DNA of 64,000 nt from Synechococcus sp. ATX 2A4 (GCF_024346375.1 NZ_JAGQCV010000012.1:1-64000); one strand, 5' to 3'; positions 1 to 8,506 are shown, counted from the first letter of the stretch. Notes: a model not told the origin generated them from the sequence alone. Numbers and translations are program-made.

Positions 1-120
1 GGTAGCTTCCTGCAAAAATAGCTCAATGCCAGGATAAAACTCTTTGTTCACACTTTGCATTGTTTAGATCGTGCTTTGTCGTCTGATGATGGCACCATGG
101 ATCAAGACATGCACTTGAAG

Positions 121-144
121 GCCACCCAAGAGGGTGGCTTTTTT
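121..144 (+). terminator. Rho-independent terminator
   Basis: A perfect 7-bp stem, GCCACCC and GGGTGGC, encloses the 4-nt loop AAGA and is followed directly by six T. This is a textbook intrinsic terminator on the plus strand. No gene in the window precedes it, so it probably belongs to a gene just outside the left edge. Confidence 0.85.
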
Positions 145-159
145 GTTGGCTTGATCGCT

Positions 160-199
160 CGTCAATTCGTCAATTCGTCAAATCGTGAATTCCTGAATT
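160..199. repeat. 8-bp tandem repeat, five units
   Basis: Five consecutive octamers start at 160, 168, 176, 184 and 192: CGTCAATT, CGTCAATT, CGTCAAAT, CGTGAATT, CCTGAATT. The units diverge progressively from left to right. The array is AT-richer than its surroundings and lies in non-coding DNA just after the terminator. No function can be inferred. Confidence 0.8.
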
Positions 200-498
200 C
201 GATAGTTGATTGATTCGTTGTTTAATGAGTTCGTTGGCTGGTTGGTTGGCTCGCCGAACTTGCGCGATGTCAATTTGGGGTGTGTATGGATACCGGAAGG
301 GCTGAAGATGTGAATCACTTTGTCATCATGATTCCGAGCATGGTTTTGCTCTGATGCTGTACGTTGACAGCGCCGCCGGCAGTCATTGCTCGTGACATGG
401 TGAGCTGGGGAATCAGGCCTCTAGGGTTTGTAGAGCGTGAGCATCGCCTGGCCCACGTACCGGTTTGACTTGCCCATGCCAAGGCTTGTGCACGGCTG

Positions 499-1502
499 AT
501 GGCTGCTTACAGTACCCAGGCTGACCGTGTTGATGCTGTGAACATCAGGCTTCCGCAGGGAGCTAAGAGACTTGTCCTGACTGGGTGGAGGGCCTATCGC
601 CTTTGGGATCGGTGTGACTGTATTGATCTCAGTGCAGCCTTCGCCTACCACACACTTCAATCGATCTTTCCGGTGCTGTTGATCGTGCTCTCAACGGCAA
701 GTGGCATTCTCGGCAGGGAGGATGGTCTCACTGAGCAAATCATCAGCTGGTCCGCGCAGTTTTTCCCTGAAGCCTCGCTGCCGTTCATTCGCACCACCCT
801 TCTCAGGCTGCAGACAGCCAGGGGAAGTGCCGGATGGTTTGGTGTGGGGATGCTGTTGCTCACATCCAGCAACGCCTACCTCACCCTGCAGCGCGGAGCC
901 GACAGATTGTGGGGGATCCAGGGAGCACTCCCCTCGTTGCCTCTCCGTCTCGGATCGATTCTCTGCGTGCTGTGCGGCGCTTTGTGTTGCAGCGTCTCAA
1001 GGCGTTTGGGCTTGTAGGTTCAGTGGGTGTGCTGCTGGTGATTGATCAGCTCACCACAAACATAAGGTCTATGGGAACGCAGACATGGCGCACACTGTTC
1101 GATACTCACTTCTCTTGGCTGATCCAGGTCTTCCTGCCTGATCCCACTGTCCTGAATGTTTTGGGGTCGCTCCTGACATCTGTGTTGGTGGCCTTCCTGC
1201 TGTTGCGTGTGCTGCCATCCGGCACCATTCCATGGCGTCCTCTGCTGCCGGCTGCGTTGCTGATTGGCGTGGTGCAGTTGCTCTTGAACCTCGCGGTGGG
1301 CCGAAGCCTCGTTTCCCTCGGCACTCGCTTTCAGGCTTATGGCGTGATCAGTGGTGTGCTGGTGTTAACCCTGTGGGTCTGGCTGCAGGGTTTGATCTTC
1401 TATTACGGCATCGCTTGGAGCGTGGTGCTGGGACGGCGGGGGCGTGGGGGCGATCCACACCTCGGGCTGGTGGACCAGCCCGCTTCGCTCAAGCGAGGAT
1501 GA
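499..1502 (+). pseudogene. YihY/virulence factor BrkB-type inner-membrane protein, interrupted by a frameshift
   Basis: Two overlapping frames together encode one multi-spanning membrane protein of the YihY/BrkB (UPF0761) type. The first frame (499-1017) gives the N-terminus, with FAYHTLQSIFP near residue 54, and reads to SDRLWG-like residues RLWG. The second frame (ending at 1502) continues with LLVIDQLTTN and several hydrophobic helices. The natural switch point is the G run at 911-915: one more G would join RLWG to DPGST and give a continuous protein of about 334 aa. The defect could be a real mutation, a phase-variable homopolymer or a sequence error. The next gene starts within its stop codon (ATGA at 1499), so the three genes to 2244 look like an operon. 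The family role is unproven, and the RNase BN name sometimes used is wrong. Confidence 0.75.
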
Positions 1503-1759
1503 TGGTCATTGGAGGTAACCGTGTGGCCCGAGCAGGTCTCTCATTGCGACCACTCCCAGCCAGCGTGTTGTTGCTCGCTGCTGGCGTGGGTTCCATTATT
1601 CTCATCGTTCTTCTCAGCCTCGCAGTGGTGCCCGTGCTGTTGGGGGCTGGCCTTCTTTTTGGCTTCCTGGTGGGCACAGCACTGTTTGGCTGGGCCGGCA
1701 TTGAAGGGCTTGCTGCCCTAGAGCGGTGGATCGAAAGCGACCCCCGCTTTCAGCGCTGA
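1499..1759 (+). CDS. Small two-helix membrane protein (86 aa)
   Basis: The ATG at 1499 overlaps the preceding stop as ATGA, which decides the start; the frame stays open far upstream but that part overlaps the YihY-type gene. The protein has two predicted membrane helices, roughly residues 20-42 and 44-66, the second rich in Gly and Leu, then a short tail ending WIESDPRFQR. I do not recognise the family. Overlaps on both sides imply translational coupling with the YihY-type protein and the zinc-ribbon protein. Confidence 0.65.
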   Translation: MMVIGGNRVARAGLSLRPLPASVLLLAAGVGSIILIVLLSLAVVPVLLGAGLLFGFLVGTALFGWAGIEGLAALERWIESDPRFQR

Positions 1760-2244
1760 TGGAGCGCCGCATTCCCTGGGTCTGGATCGTGTTGGGCGCG
1801 CTGCTGCTGCTCGCTCCAGGGCCTGTAGGACGGCTGATCCTCGATCTGTTGGGGGGGCTCACCCTCGTGATTGTGCTGTTGCCTTTCCTGTTGGCCGGCG
1901 GGGGATGGGTGGCTTGGCGGATTCTCAGCAGCCGGGTGCGCACCTGTTCCACCTGTGGACTCACCACCATGGCTCTGGAGCAGTGCCCGGCCTGCGGATC
2001 CCGCCTTGACCTTGATGGACCATCGGCGCGCACCTCCGATCGCGAATCGCAGGCTCCAGTGGACGACGGGCTGCGGCGGTCACCGTTTTCTGGCCCGCTG
2101 TTCAACCGCTCCCTCTTCATCCAGATCGACAGCGCAGCTGGGATGGACGCAGGGAATCGCCACGCCGGGCGAGATCCCGCGCCAAGCGATGTGACCATCG
2201 ACGTTGCTGCAAAGCCGATCAATGACTCCACACCGCCGGATTGA
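1759..2244 (+). CDS. Membrane protein with a CxxC zinc ribbon (161 aa)
   Basis: The start at 1759 overlaps the preceding stop (TGATG). The N-terminus has two hydrophobic helices (about residues 5-22 and 27-52). A compact zinc ribbon follows, with two CxxC knuckles, CSTCG (about residue 63) and CPACG (about residue 78). The rest is a low-complexity polar tail. The design, with a membrane anchor and a cytoplasmic metal knuckle, is seen in many uncharacterised bacterial proteins. The last codons form the left arm of a long inverted repeat that runs past the stop. Function unknown. Confidence 0.65.
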   Translation: MERRIPWVWIVLGALLLLAPGPVGRLILDLLGGLTLVIVLLPFLLAGGGWVAWRILSSRVRTCSTCGLTTMALEQCPACGSRLDLDGPSARTSDRESQAPVDDGLRRSPFSGPLFNRSLFIQIDSAAGMDAGNRHAGRDPAPSDVTIDVAAKPINDSTPPD

Positions 2245-2279
2245 TCCGGTATGGAAAGCAATGGCGGTGTGGAGTCATT
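2221..2279. repeat. 17-bp perfect inverted repeat with a nested hairpin
   Basis: The arms AATGACTCCACACCGCC (2221-2237) and its exact reverse complement (2263-2279) are separated by 25 nt. Inside the spacer the sequence CCGGA-TTGA-TCCGG forms a second small hairpin. The left arm is coding (the last residues and stop region of the zinc-ribbon gene). The element lies between two convergent genes and may act as a bidirectional transcript end, but no T tract follows on either strand. Confidence 0.8.
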
Positions 2280-2420
2280 TGTGCCACAGAGCAGACGGTT
2301 CGGATTGCTTGGTGTCACGGAGCAGAGGAACACCCCCGTGCGAATGCTCCTCGGTTGTGCAGGGCCGTCACCGGTATCCCTACTCAACGACCGTGACATC
2401 GCTGACACCGGTGTCTTCCC

Positions 2421-2843
2421 TCATTCCGTTGCGTTGACTGCACTGACGCGCTCCAGCTCCTGCAACCGCCTCTCGCGCAGAAACAGGAACAAGGGAGCGC
2501 CGCAGGCGAAGGCGAGCGTCACACAGCACAGCAGGCAGATTCCCAGGCCCTTCACCTGCAACCGGCGCGCTTCCGCCACCATCCAGATGGTCACGGCTGA
2601 GGCGCCGATGAACAGATCACGTGACAGTGACTGCGCCGCCGGGTTGGCATTGGCCTGTTGGAGGAACAGGCCCAGATCGAAGGCGTTGTCACTGAGCTGG
2701 ATGAACTCCAGATTGGCCAGCCAGGGCAGGACAGCTCCCATCACTGCCAATGCCAGGTACAGCCACTGGAGACGATGCGCGCCGGTGGGTGTCCCTGTGA
2801 TCGCCACGGAAGTGGGCAGATCTGAAGCCGATGGTGTCGTCAA
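2421..2843 (-). CDS. DUF2834-like membrane protein (140 aa)
   Basis: The protein has three hydrophobic segments: about 26-44, 70-90 (RDLFIGASAVTIWMVAEARR) and 98-120. The pattern of a first helix ending PWLANLEF, a loop and then RDLFIGA is that of the DUF2834 family of small membrane proteins. Function unknown. Its start overlaps the end of xseB by 4 nt (2840-2843), so it is probably translated from the same minus-strand transcript as xseA and xseB. Confidence 0.65.
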   Translation of the reverse strand: MTTPSASDLPTSVAITGTPTGAHRLQWLYLALAVMGAVLPWLANLEFIQLSDNAFDLGLFLQQANANPAAQSLSRDLFIGASAVTIWMVAEARRLQVKGLGICLLCCVTLAFACGAPLFLFLRERRLQELERVSAVNATE

Positions 2844-3151
2844 GGCAGCGTCTCCGTGAACGGGGTAGTAGTGGCCTGGTCGAGCTCGGTGACCTCAAGC
2901 TGCAAGACCTCTTGCTCCACCTGCTGCAGCACGGCTTCGCAGCGTTCGCCATAGGCAAGCGCCCGCTGATAGAGCTCAGCCATCTTTTCCACTTCGAGAT
3001 CCTCCGACTGCAGCTGGGCCAGGGACAGCTCCAGCGCTGTGAGTGCCTGGCTGTACGTGAGTTCGGCGACCTCCGCCGCCCAGGAGGGCGGCAGGCCGGC
3101 TTTGGGGCCAGTGGCGACTTTGGCCAGCGGCTTGCTCTTGCGTGTGGTCAT
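2840..3151 (-). CDS. xseB: Exodeoxyribonuclease VII small subunit
   Basis: This 103-aa protein starts MTTRKSK and contains the helical XseB signature: LTYSQALTALELSLAQLQ followed by MAELYQRALAYGERCEAVL. Several small subunits wrap the large subunit to form exonuclease VII, which degrades single-stranded DNA from either end. The start at 3151 overlaps the xseA stop as ATGA. A longer reading frame upstream of this ATG lies inside xseA and is not needed. The C-terminal tail is T/E rich. Confidence 0.92.
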   Translation of the reverse strand: MTTRKSKPLAKVATGPKAGLPPSWAAEVAELTYSQALTALELSLAQLQSEDLEVEKMAELYQRALAYGERCEAVLQQVEQEVLQLEVTELDQATTTPFTETLP

Positions 3152-4377
3152 GGCGGGGACAGGACGGCAAAAGGATCGACCACGGCTTCTCCGGTGGGGT
3201 TGGTATTGGTGACCTGGACGCCCGCCAGGCCATCGGCCCACTGCAGCTGCAGATGTTGACCAGTGTTCACCTGCGCCAGCGAGCGCACCAGCTGACCCTC
3301 CTCACCACGGGCCAGGCAGAAGCCCCGGCGGAGCAGGCGTTGCGGTGAGAGGGCTTCGCGCAGGTGACCCAGTTGGTGGAGCCGCTGGCGGCGCTGTTGC
3401 AGGATCCGGGCGGGATGGCTACTGCCGCGCTGGGCCGCCAGGGCGAGCAGGGTCTGGCGTTGGCTCTGCAGCCGCCAGCGCAGTTCGCCCCCTAGCTGCG
3501 ATCGGAGCGAGCGCAGACGCTGTTGGGCGCTGGTGCGATCTGGCAGCAGGGCCACCAGCGCGGCCGTGGGGGTGGCGGCCCGGTAGTCCGCCACCAGGTC
3601 GGCGATGGTGGTGTCATTTTCATGGCCGAGCCCGGTGACGACGGGCAAGGGGCACGCCGCCAGGGCCTGGGCAAGCTCTTCGCCATCGAAGACAGAGAGA
3701 TCTTCACGGCTCCCCCCGCCACGGGCCAGCACCAGCGCCTCAATGCCGAGTGCACCAGCGTGCCGGCCCACCGCGGCGATGGCGCGGCAGATCTCCTCCT
3801 CCACGCCTCCCTGTACAGGGATCGGCAGGATCACGATCCGGGTGGCCGGCCAGCGTTCCCTCGCGGTGCGGAGCATGTCGGCGAGCGCTGCACTAGGCAC
3901 GCTGGTGAGCAAGGCAATCGCCTCGGGGAGAGCGGGGAGGGGGCGTTTGCGGGCGGAATCGAAGATCCCCGATGGTTCGAGCAGATCGCGAACCCGCTCA
4001 AAACGGCGCAGCACACTGCTGAGACTTGGCCTGACGTCAAGAACCTGAACGCAAAGGGTGGCCCGGGCCGCCCAGAAATTCAGCTTCCCCACCACTGTGA
4101 CGCCATCCCCATCGCCGGGGCGAAAGCTGAGCCGCGGCAACTGGGAGGCCCACACCACGCCGGAAATAGAGGCCTCTTCGTCCATCAACGTGAGCCAGAG
4201 GTGACCCTTCTTGAGCTGGGGCCGAGAAACGGTCGCTTCCAGCAGGAAGCGCGGCGCAAACCCCCGCTCGATCAAAGTGCCGATCGCGCTGTTGAGTTCG
4301 GCCACACTGAAGCGGGCGAGAACACCGGTGGCGGAATCAGCGTTCAAGACGGCCGTAGCAGAAACCCCAGTAGACAC
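3148..4377 (-). CDS. xseA: Exodeoxyribonuclease VII large subunit
   Basis: The 409-aa length fits the family. An N-terminal OB-fold (about residues 20-115, starting FSVAELNSAIGTLIERGF) is followed by the catalytic core. The core carries the conserved stretches VLARGGGSREDL, PVVTGLGHENDTT and ADYRAATPTAAL. The enzyme acts with XseB on single-stranded DNA during mismatch repair and damage processing. It is followed immediately by xseB (ATGA overlap). Its 5-prime end overlaps the upstream 58-aa gene by 41 nt. Confidence 0.95.
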   Translation of the reverse strand: MSTGVSATAVLNADSATGVLARFSVAELNSAIGTLIERGFAPRFLLEATVSRPQLKKGHLWLTLMDEEASISGVVWASQLPRLSFRPGDGDGVTVVGKLNFWAARATLCVQVLDVRPSLSSVLRRFERVRDLLEPSGIFDSARKRPLPALPEAIALLTSVPSAALADMLRTARERWPATRIVILPIPVQGGVEEEICRAIAAVGRHAGALGIEALVLARGGGSREDLSVFDGEELAQALAACPLPVVTGLGHENDTTIADLVADYRAATPTAALVALLPDRTSAQQRLRSLRSQLGGELRWRLQSQRQTLLALAAQRGSSHPARILQQRRQRLHQLGHLREALSPQRLLRRGFCLARGEEGQLVRSLAQVNTGQHLQLQWADGLAGVQVTNTNPTGEAVVDPFAVLSPP

Positions 4378-4513
4378 TCAAGGCGGCGGCCGCCAGGAAA
4401 ATGGTTCGGCCGCTGGGGTGATCGAAACGCATCAATCCCGCAGCGCACACCACCAGTGCGGTACTTAACAGGCGAGATCCATCGCGTCGGTTCTTGACGT
4501 AGAAGGGAGCCAT
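4337..4513 (-). CDS. Small membrane protein upstream of xseA (58 aa)
   Basis: The ATG at 4513 opens a 58-aa frame beginning MAPFYVKNRRDGSRLL and ending YWGFCYGRLER. It contains two hydrophobic stretches (about 15-29 and 38-52). It overlaps the start of xseA by 41 nt on the same strand, which suggests co-expression. Its start motif and composition resemble short conserved cyanobacterial proteins, but I cannot name a family. It is too short for many ORF callers. Confidence 0.6.
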   Translation of the reverse strand: MAPFYVKNRRDGSRLLSTALVVCAAGLMRFDHPSGRTIFLAAAALSVYWGFCYGRLER

Positions 4514-4608
4514 GCGAGCGATCTCGGCACCGAAGGCTCAGTCTTGCCGATCGGGCGACAGCATGGGGATCGGTGGACTGTCCGCCCGTGAAACGTCAAA
4601 GCAACAAA

Positions 4609-4636
4609 CCCCACTGCTCCCGTAGGAGCAATGGGG
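4609..4636 (-). terminator. Rho-independent terminator of the hli gene
   Basis: On the minus strand an 11-bp stem with one internal mismatch (CCCCA-C-TGCTCC / GGAGCA-A-TGGGG, loop CGTA) is followed by the T-rich run TTTGTTGCTTT. It lies 27 nt after the stop of the HLIP gene and separates that gene from the xse cluster. Confidence 0.7.
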
Positions 4637-4663
4637 GCCAAAGGGAACAAGCAGGCAGGGAAC

Positions 4664-4810
4664 TCAGCCGAGGCCAATCTGGGAGAGAATTCCCTGGCCT
4701 GTGAGCACTTCGGTGGCCAGGCCGATCACGAAGCCCAGCATGGCCAAGCGGCCATTCCAGGTTTCCGCGAAGTTGACGAAGCCGAAGCGTGGGGAGGTGG
4801 AGTCAGCCAT
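4664..4810 (-). CDS. hli: High-light-inducible protein (HLIP/SCP), 48 aa
   Basis: The frame runs from ATG 4810 to the stop at 4664-4666. It holds a single chlorophyll a/b-binding-type helix with the diagnostic motif ETWNGRLAMLGF (residues 16-27) and continues VIGLATEVLTGQG. HLIPs bind chlorophyll and carotenoid in the thylakoid membrane and protect the photosystems and newly made chlorophyll proteins under excess light. The gene is monocistronic, with its own terminator downstream. Confidence 0.92.
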   Translation of the reverse strand: MADSTSPRFGFVNFAETWNGRLAMLGFVIGLATEVLTGQGILSQIGLG

Positions 4811-4927
4811 GACGGATGCTCAATGACAGGTCAAACTGTAACGAAAGTTGGCGTTGACTTGACAGTCGCCGGGTTGCACTTCCGGTTCGGATGCCCGCCC
4901 TACGGGGTGCTTGGACGACGGGCCACC

Positions 4928-4974
4928 AAGCAGGGACCCGCTAAGTAGGGACCCGCCAAACAGGGGGACCCTCC
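4928..4974. repeat. 15-bp imperfect tandem repeat
   Basis: Units start at 4928 (AAGCAGGGACCCGCT), 4943 (AAGTAGGGACCCGCC) and 4958 (AAACAGGGGGACCCTCC, longer by two bases). The first two match at 13 of 15 positions. The repeat lies between the divergent HLIP and HAD genes, within the doubtful upstream extension of the HAD reading frame. Confidence 0.7.
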
Positions 4975-5102
4975 AACAAGTGATCCCCAGCCAGCGCTCT
5001 AAAAGCCACCACACCATCGACTGCCTCGCCATCGACCATCCCGCCAATGAACGACGCGCCAGCGATCCAGGCGCGACAGAGCATCCGGCCACTGCTCAGC
5101 TG

Positions 5103-5861
5103 GTGGCTCGACTGCCGCCAGACCCGGAGCTGGTGCTCGTCACCGATCTCGATGGCACGCTGCTGGAGGGGAGTGTGGTTGCCAAGGGCGCGTTCTATGC
5201 CTGGTTGGAGCAGCGCCGCGACCGGGTGCTGCATGTGTTCAGCACCGGCAGGGATCTGGCCTCCGTGGGCCGCTTGCTGCTGCAGGAGGCCGCCCAGCGC
5301 CCCCCCAGTCCCCATCTGGTGATCAGTGATGTGGGTGCCACCGTGGCCTGTGGCACCAGCTTGGCGCTTCTGCCGGGTCTGGTGGAGCCGATCGAGCGTC
5401 GCTGGCAGGGCTGCGCTGAACGGCTGGCACCACTGCTGCGCAACCAGCCCGGGCTCAGCCCCCAGCCGGTGAGTGCCCACCGCCGCCTCGCCTACGACGT
5501 GGACCTGGGCAAGCTCGACCCGGGGCTGCCGGCCCGGCTGAGCGCCCAGGGGGTGGATTGCCTCATCTCTGCCGACCGCTATCTGGATTTGCTGCCAGCG
5601 GGCGTCAACAAGGGCTCGACACTGATGGCACTGCTGCAGTGGCTGGAGCTGGATCCGAACACGGTGATCACCGCCGGAGACAGCCTCAACGATCTGGCCA
5701 TGTTCGAGACCGGCCTCAAGGGCGTGATGGTGGGCAACGCCGAACCGGCCCTGCGCCAGGCGCTGCCCCGTCTGCAGCGCACCTATGCGGCGCGCGCCCC
5801 TGGCTGTGAGGGCATCGTGGAAGGGCTCAGGCATTTCGGCTTTGCCCACCTGTTCGACTGA
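5103..5861 (+). CDS. HAD-IIB hydrolase, sucrose-phosphate-phosphatase-like
   Basis: All HAD motifs are present: motif I VTDLDGTLLEG, motif II FSTGRD, a lysine in AGVNKGS and motif III GDSLNDLAMF. A C2-type cap lies between motifs II and III (VISDVGA onwards). This matches the sucrose-phosphate phosphatase / mannosylphosphoglycerate phosphatase group, which makes compatible solutes in cyanobacteria; the exact substrate is not certain. The frame is open back to 4911, but the extra 64 residues are repeat-derived and unlike the family. A GTG at 5103 gives 252 aa, the usual length; a GTG at 4980 is an alternative. The gene converges on hrpB. Confidence 0.78.
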   Translation: MARLPPDPELVLVTDLDGTLLEGSVVAKGAFYAWLEQRRDRVLHVFSTGRDLASVGRLLLQEAAQRPPSPHLVISDVGATVACGTSLALLPGLVEPIERRWQGCAERLAPLLRNQPGLSPQPVSAHRRLAYDVDLGKLDPGLPARLSAQGVDCLISADRYLDLLPAGVNKGSTLMALLQWLELDPNTVITAGDSLNDLAMFETGLKGVMVGNAEPALRQALPRLQRTYAARAPGCEGIVEGLRHFGFAHLFD

Positions 5862-5926
5862 CGCTTGAGGTCACCCCTTCGCAGCGATCAAGACGTTGTG
5901 GTCATTGCGCCGTGATCACAGTTCAG

Positions 5927-8506
5927 TTATTTGGGTGAAGCGGGCTTGCCACGGCTCGTGGGCAGGGACTGGCGGGGATCCTCCGGCCACGGATGACGCG
6001 GGTAGCGGCCTCGGAGCTCGGCGCGCACCTGCCGGTAGCTGCTGCTCCAGAAGCCATCAAGGTCCTGGGTGATCTGGACCGGGCGGCCGGCGGGAGAGAG
6101 CAGGTGCAGGGTCACCGCCAGGCGCCCCTCCAGCAACGCCGGCGCGCGGGTGCAGCCGAACATCTCCTGCAGCCGCACGGCCAGCACGGGGGGGGTGTGG
6201 CTGTAGTCGATCGCCAGCAGACGCCCCGACGGCACCAGCACCTTGGCAGGCAGGAGCCGGTCCAGGTCCCGGCGCCAGTCCCAGGAGATCCCCGACCAGA
6301 GCGCTTCCTGCAGATCGAGCGCTTGCAGATCCTGAAGGGAACGCCGGCCGGCAAGCTGATCGCCCAGCCAGGCGCCGAAATCGCTGCCAAGGGCCGCTTC
6401 GCTGCGGTCTGGCCAGGGCGGCCCCAGTTCGCGATGGGCCAGGCAGAGGCGCTGCTGCAACTGCCGGCTGCCGGCGCTCCATGGCAGGGCGTCCAGGCCG
6501 TGCTCCCGCAGGCCCGCCATCAGGGCGTCCTGCACCTGGTCGAGCGGGGCGTCCTGCCAGGTCCGCCGGCTCAGTACCAGGGCCCCCAGCCGGCGTTCCT
6601 GCACGGCTACCACCCGTTGCTCCTGGCCGTCCCAGCGCACCGCTGCCACGCTGCTGCCCTCCTGCTGGGTCAGCCGCTCGAGGCTGGCCCGTGCCATGGG
6701 CAGGGCCAGCAGAATCCGGGCCTCGCTGCCACCGGTGTCTGCCCGGGCGATGGCCAGGGCCTCGGCGCCCGCCAGCGGATCACCGCAATGGAGCCGGGCG
6801 CCGCGACCGTTGCGCATCAGAAAGCGGCCCCCGGCTTCCGGGCGGGCCAGCGCCACCTGCTCGGGGTAGGCCAAGCCGATCAGCTCGGCCGCCTGCTGCG
6901 CCTCGGATCCACCCGCACCGACCCCGCCGCCGCTGGCCACCAGTGCTAAGGTCGCGGCTCGCCCGCCCGCCTGCAGCTGCGCCAGCTGCTGCAGCAAGGG
7001 CTGACGGCGCAGGTCGGCGCTGTCCTGTCGTAGCCAATCGAGCCGCAGCAGCAGATCTGAGCCGGCCTCCGGCAGCCCGAGTGGATCGCGGGCCTCCAGC
7101 AGCACCGCCAGCTCGCAGGCCAATGGCAGCTGGTTCCGCCCCCTGGCCTGCAGGAGCATGTGGGCGAGCCTGGGATGCAGGCCGAGCTGGGCCATGGCGC
7201 GGCCATGGGCCGTGATGTGGCCTTGGACGTCCGTGGCCCCGAGCTGGCCCAGCAGGTCGATTGCCGCCAGCAACGGCAGCTTTGGTGGTGGATCCAGCCA
7301 GGGCAACGACGCACCGGCTCCGGCGCCCCACTGCGCCAGTTGCAGGGCCACTGGCAGGGGATCCCGCTCCAGCAGCTCGGGCAGGTCGAACAGTGGACGC
7401 CGCTGTTGTTCCGCCGGTGACCAGAGCCGAAGGCAGCGGCCTGGGCCCAGGCGTCCGGCCCTTCCCCGGCGCTGCGTGGCGGAGGCCTGGCTGGCCGGCA
7501 CCGTGACCAGCCCATCCATGCCGGTGCTGGAATCGAAGCGGCTACGACGGCTGAGGCCGCTGTCGATCACCAGGCGCACCCCCGCGATCGTGAGCGAGCT
7601 TTCGGCGATGGCACTGGCGAGCACCACCTTGCCCGCCCCGTTGCCTGCCTCCCGCATCGCCGCTGACTGTGCCCCCAGGGGCAAGCCGCCGTGCAGGAGG
7701 GCGAGTTCCAGCTCGGCCCCCCAGCCGGTGGCCTGGATCGCGCGCTGGCAGTGGAGGATTTCCCTCTGTCCGGGCAAAAACACCAGCACGGTTTCGCCGC
7801 CGCTGCGGCCTTCCAGCCAATGCTGCTCAAGCCCGCGCACCACCTGCTGGGCCAGGGTTTCCTGCGGCCTTGGGGGCTGGTAGGCCAGATCCACCGGGAA
7901 GCTTTGCCCTTCACTGCGGATCACAGCGGCTTCCGGCAGTTGCCGGGCCAGTGGGGTGAGATCCAGCGTCGCCGACATCACCAGCAGCCGCAGCTCCGGC
8001 GCCAGCAGCGGCCGGGATTCCCGCAGCAGCGCCAGGGCGAGATCCGTGTCCGCCCGGCGCTCGTGAAACTCATCGAAGATCACGCACGACACGCCCGTCA
8101 GCGCGGGATCGCCCTGCAGCCGCCGCAGGAACAGCCCATCGGTGAGCACCTCAAGCCGGGTGGCCTTCGAACAGCGCTGCTCCAATCGCACCCGGTAACC
8201 CACCGTTTCGCCCACCGCTTCCTTGAGGCTGGCGGCGAGCCGCTGGGCGGCGGCCTTGGCCGCCAGACGCCGGGGCTCCAGCATCAGAACTGTGTGACGC
8301 TCGCCAGCGGGGCGCTGCTCCTGCAGGCGGTGCAGCAGCGCCAGCGGCACGCGTGTTGTTTTCCCCGCCCCAGGCGGTGCATGCAGCAGCAGGGTGGATC
8401 CGACGGCTTCAAGCCGCTCAAGGATCTCCGGCAAGACTGCATCGATCGGCAGAGGCTCCTCGGCCAAGCCGCCGGCTGCGGAGGGGACAGGTCCGAGCCG
8501 ATGCAT
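5927..8506 (-). CDS. hrpB: ATP-dependent helicase HrpB
   Basis: From the ATG at 8506 the product is 859 aa and begins MHRLGPVPSAAGG. It carries Walker A APPGAGKTTRVP, a DEFH variant of the DEAH box (CVIFDEFHERRADTD), motif III VMSATLD and the helicase C motifs ending QRRGRAGRLGPGRC. The C-terminal HrpB domain (about 690-859) ends with RYPRHPWPEDP, a typical HrpB tail. The family is a DExH-box NTPase of unknown physiological substrate. The frame is open for 62 more codons upstream, but that part overlaps a separate 34-aa frame and lacks family features. Confidence 0.9.
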   Translation of the reverse strand: MHRLGPVPSAAGGLAEEPLPIDAVLPEILERLEAVGSTLLLHAPPGAGKTTRVPLALLHRLQEQRPAGERHTVLMLEPRRLAAKAAAQRLAASLKEAVGETVGYRVRLEQRCSKATRLEVLTDGLFLRRLQGDPALTGVSCVIFDEFHERRADTDLALALLRESRPLLAPELRLLVMSATLDLTPLARQLPEAAVIRSEGQSFPVDLAYQPPRPQETLAQQVVRGLEQHWLEGRSGGETVLVFLPGQREILHCQRAIQATGWGAELELALLHGGLPLGAQSAAMREAGNGAGKVVLASAIAESSLTIAGVRLVIDSGLSRRSRFDSSTGMDGLVTVPASQASATQRRGRAGRLGPGRCLRLWSPAEQQRRPLFDLPELLERDPLPVALQLAQWGAGAGASLPWLDPPPKLPLLAAIDLLGQLGATDVQGHITAHGRAMAQLGLHPRLAHMLLQARGRNQLPLACELAVLLEARDPLGLPEAGSDLLLRLDWLRQDSADLRRQPLLQQLAQLQAGGRAATLALVASGGGVGAGGSEAQQAAELIGLAYPEQVALARPEAGGRFLMRNGRGARLHCGDPLAGAEALAIARADTGGSEARILLALPMARASLERLTQQEGSSVAAVRWDGQEQRVVAVQERRLGALVLSRRTWQDAPLDQVQDALMAGLREHGLDALPWSAGSRQLQQRLCLAHRELGPPWPDRSEAALGSDFGAWLGDQLAGRRSLQDLQALDLQEALWSGISWDWRRDLDRLLPAKVLVPSGRLLAIDYSHTPPVLAVRLQEMFGCTRAPALLEGRLAVTLHLLSPAGRPVQITQDLDGFWSSSYRQVRAELRGRYPRHPWPEDPRQSLPTSRGKPASPK

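Larger units (their letters stand above)
1..498. other. Intergenic region upstream of the YihY-type gene
   Basis: I see no convincing coding sequence here. The segment holds an intrinsic terminator near its left end, a five-unit 8-bp tandem repeat and T/G-rich low-complexity DNA (about 200-260). The terminator presumably ends a plus-strand gene lying to the left of the window. Confidence 0.6.

Noticed and set aside
4941-5849. Minus-strand frame of 302 codons opposite the HAD gene
   Set aside because: Its His/Gln-rich composition is typical of antisense frames, and the plus strand has every HAD motif.
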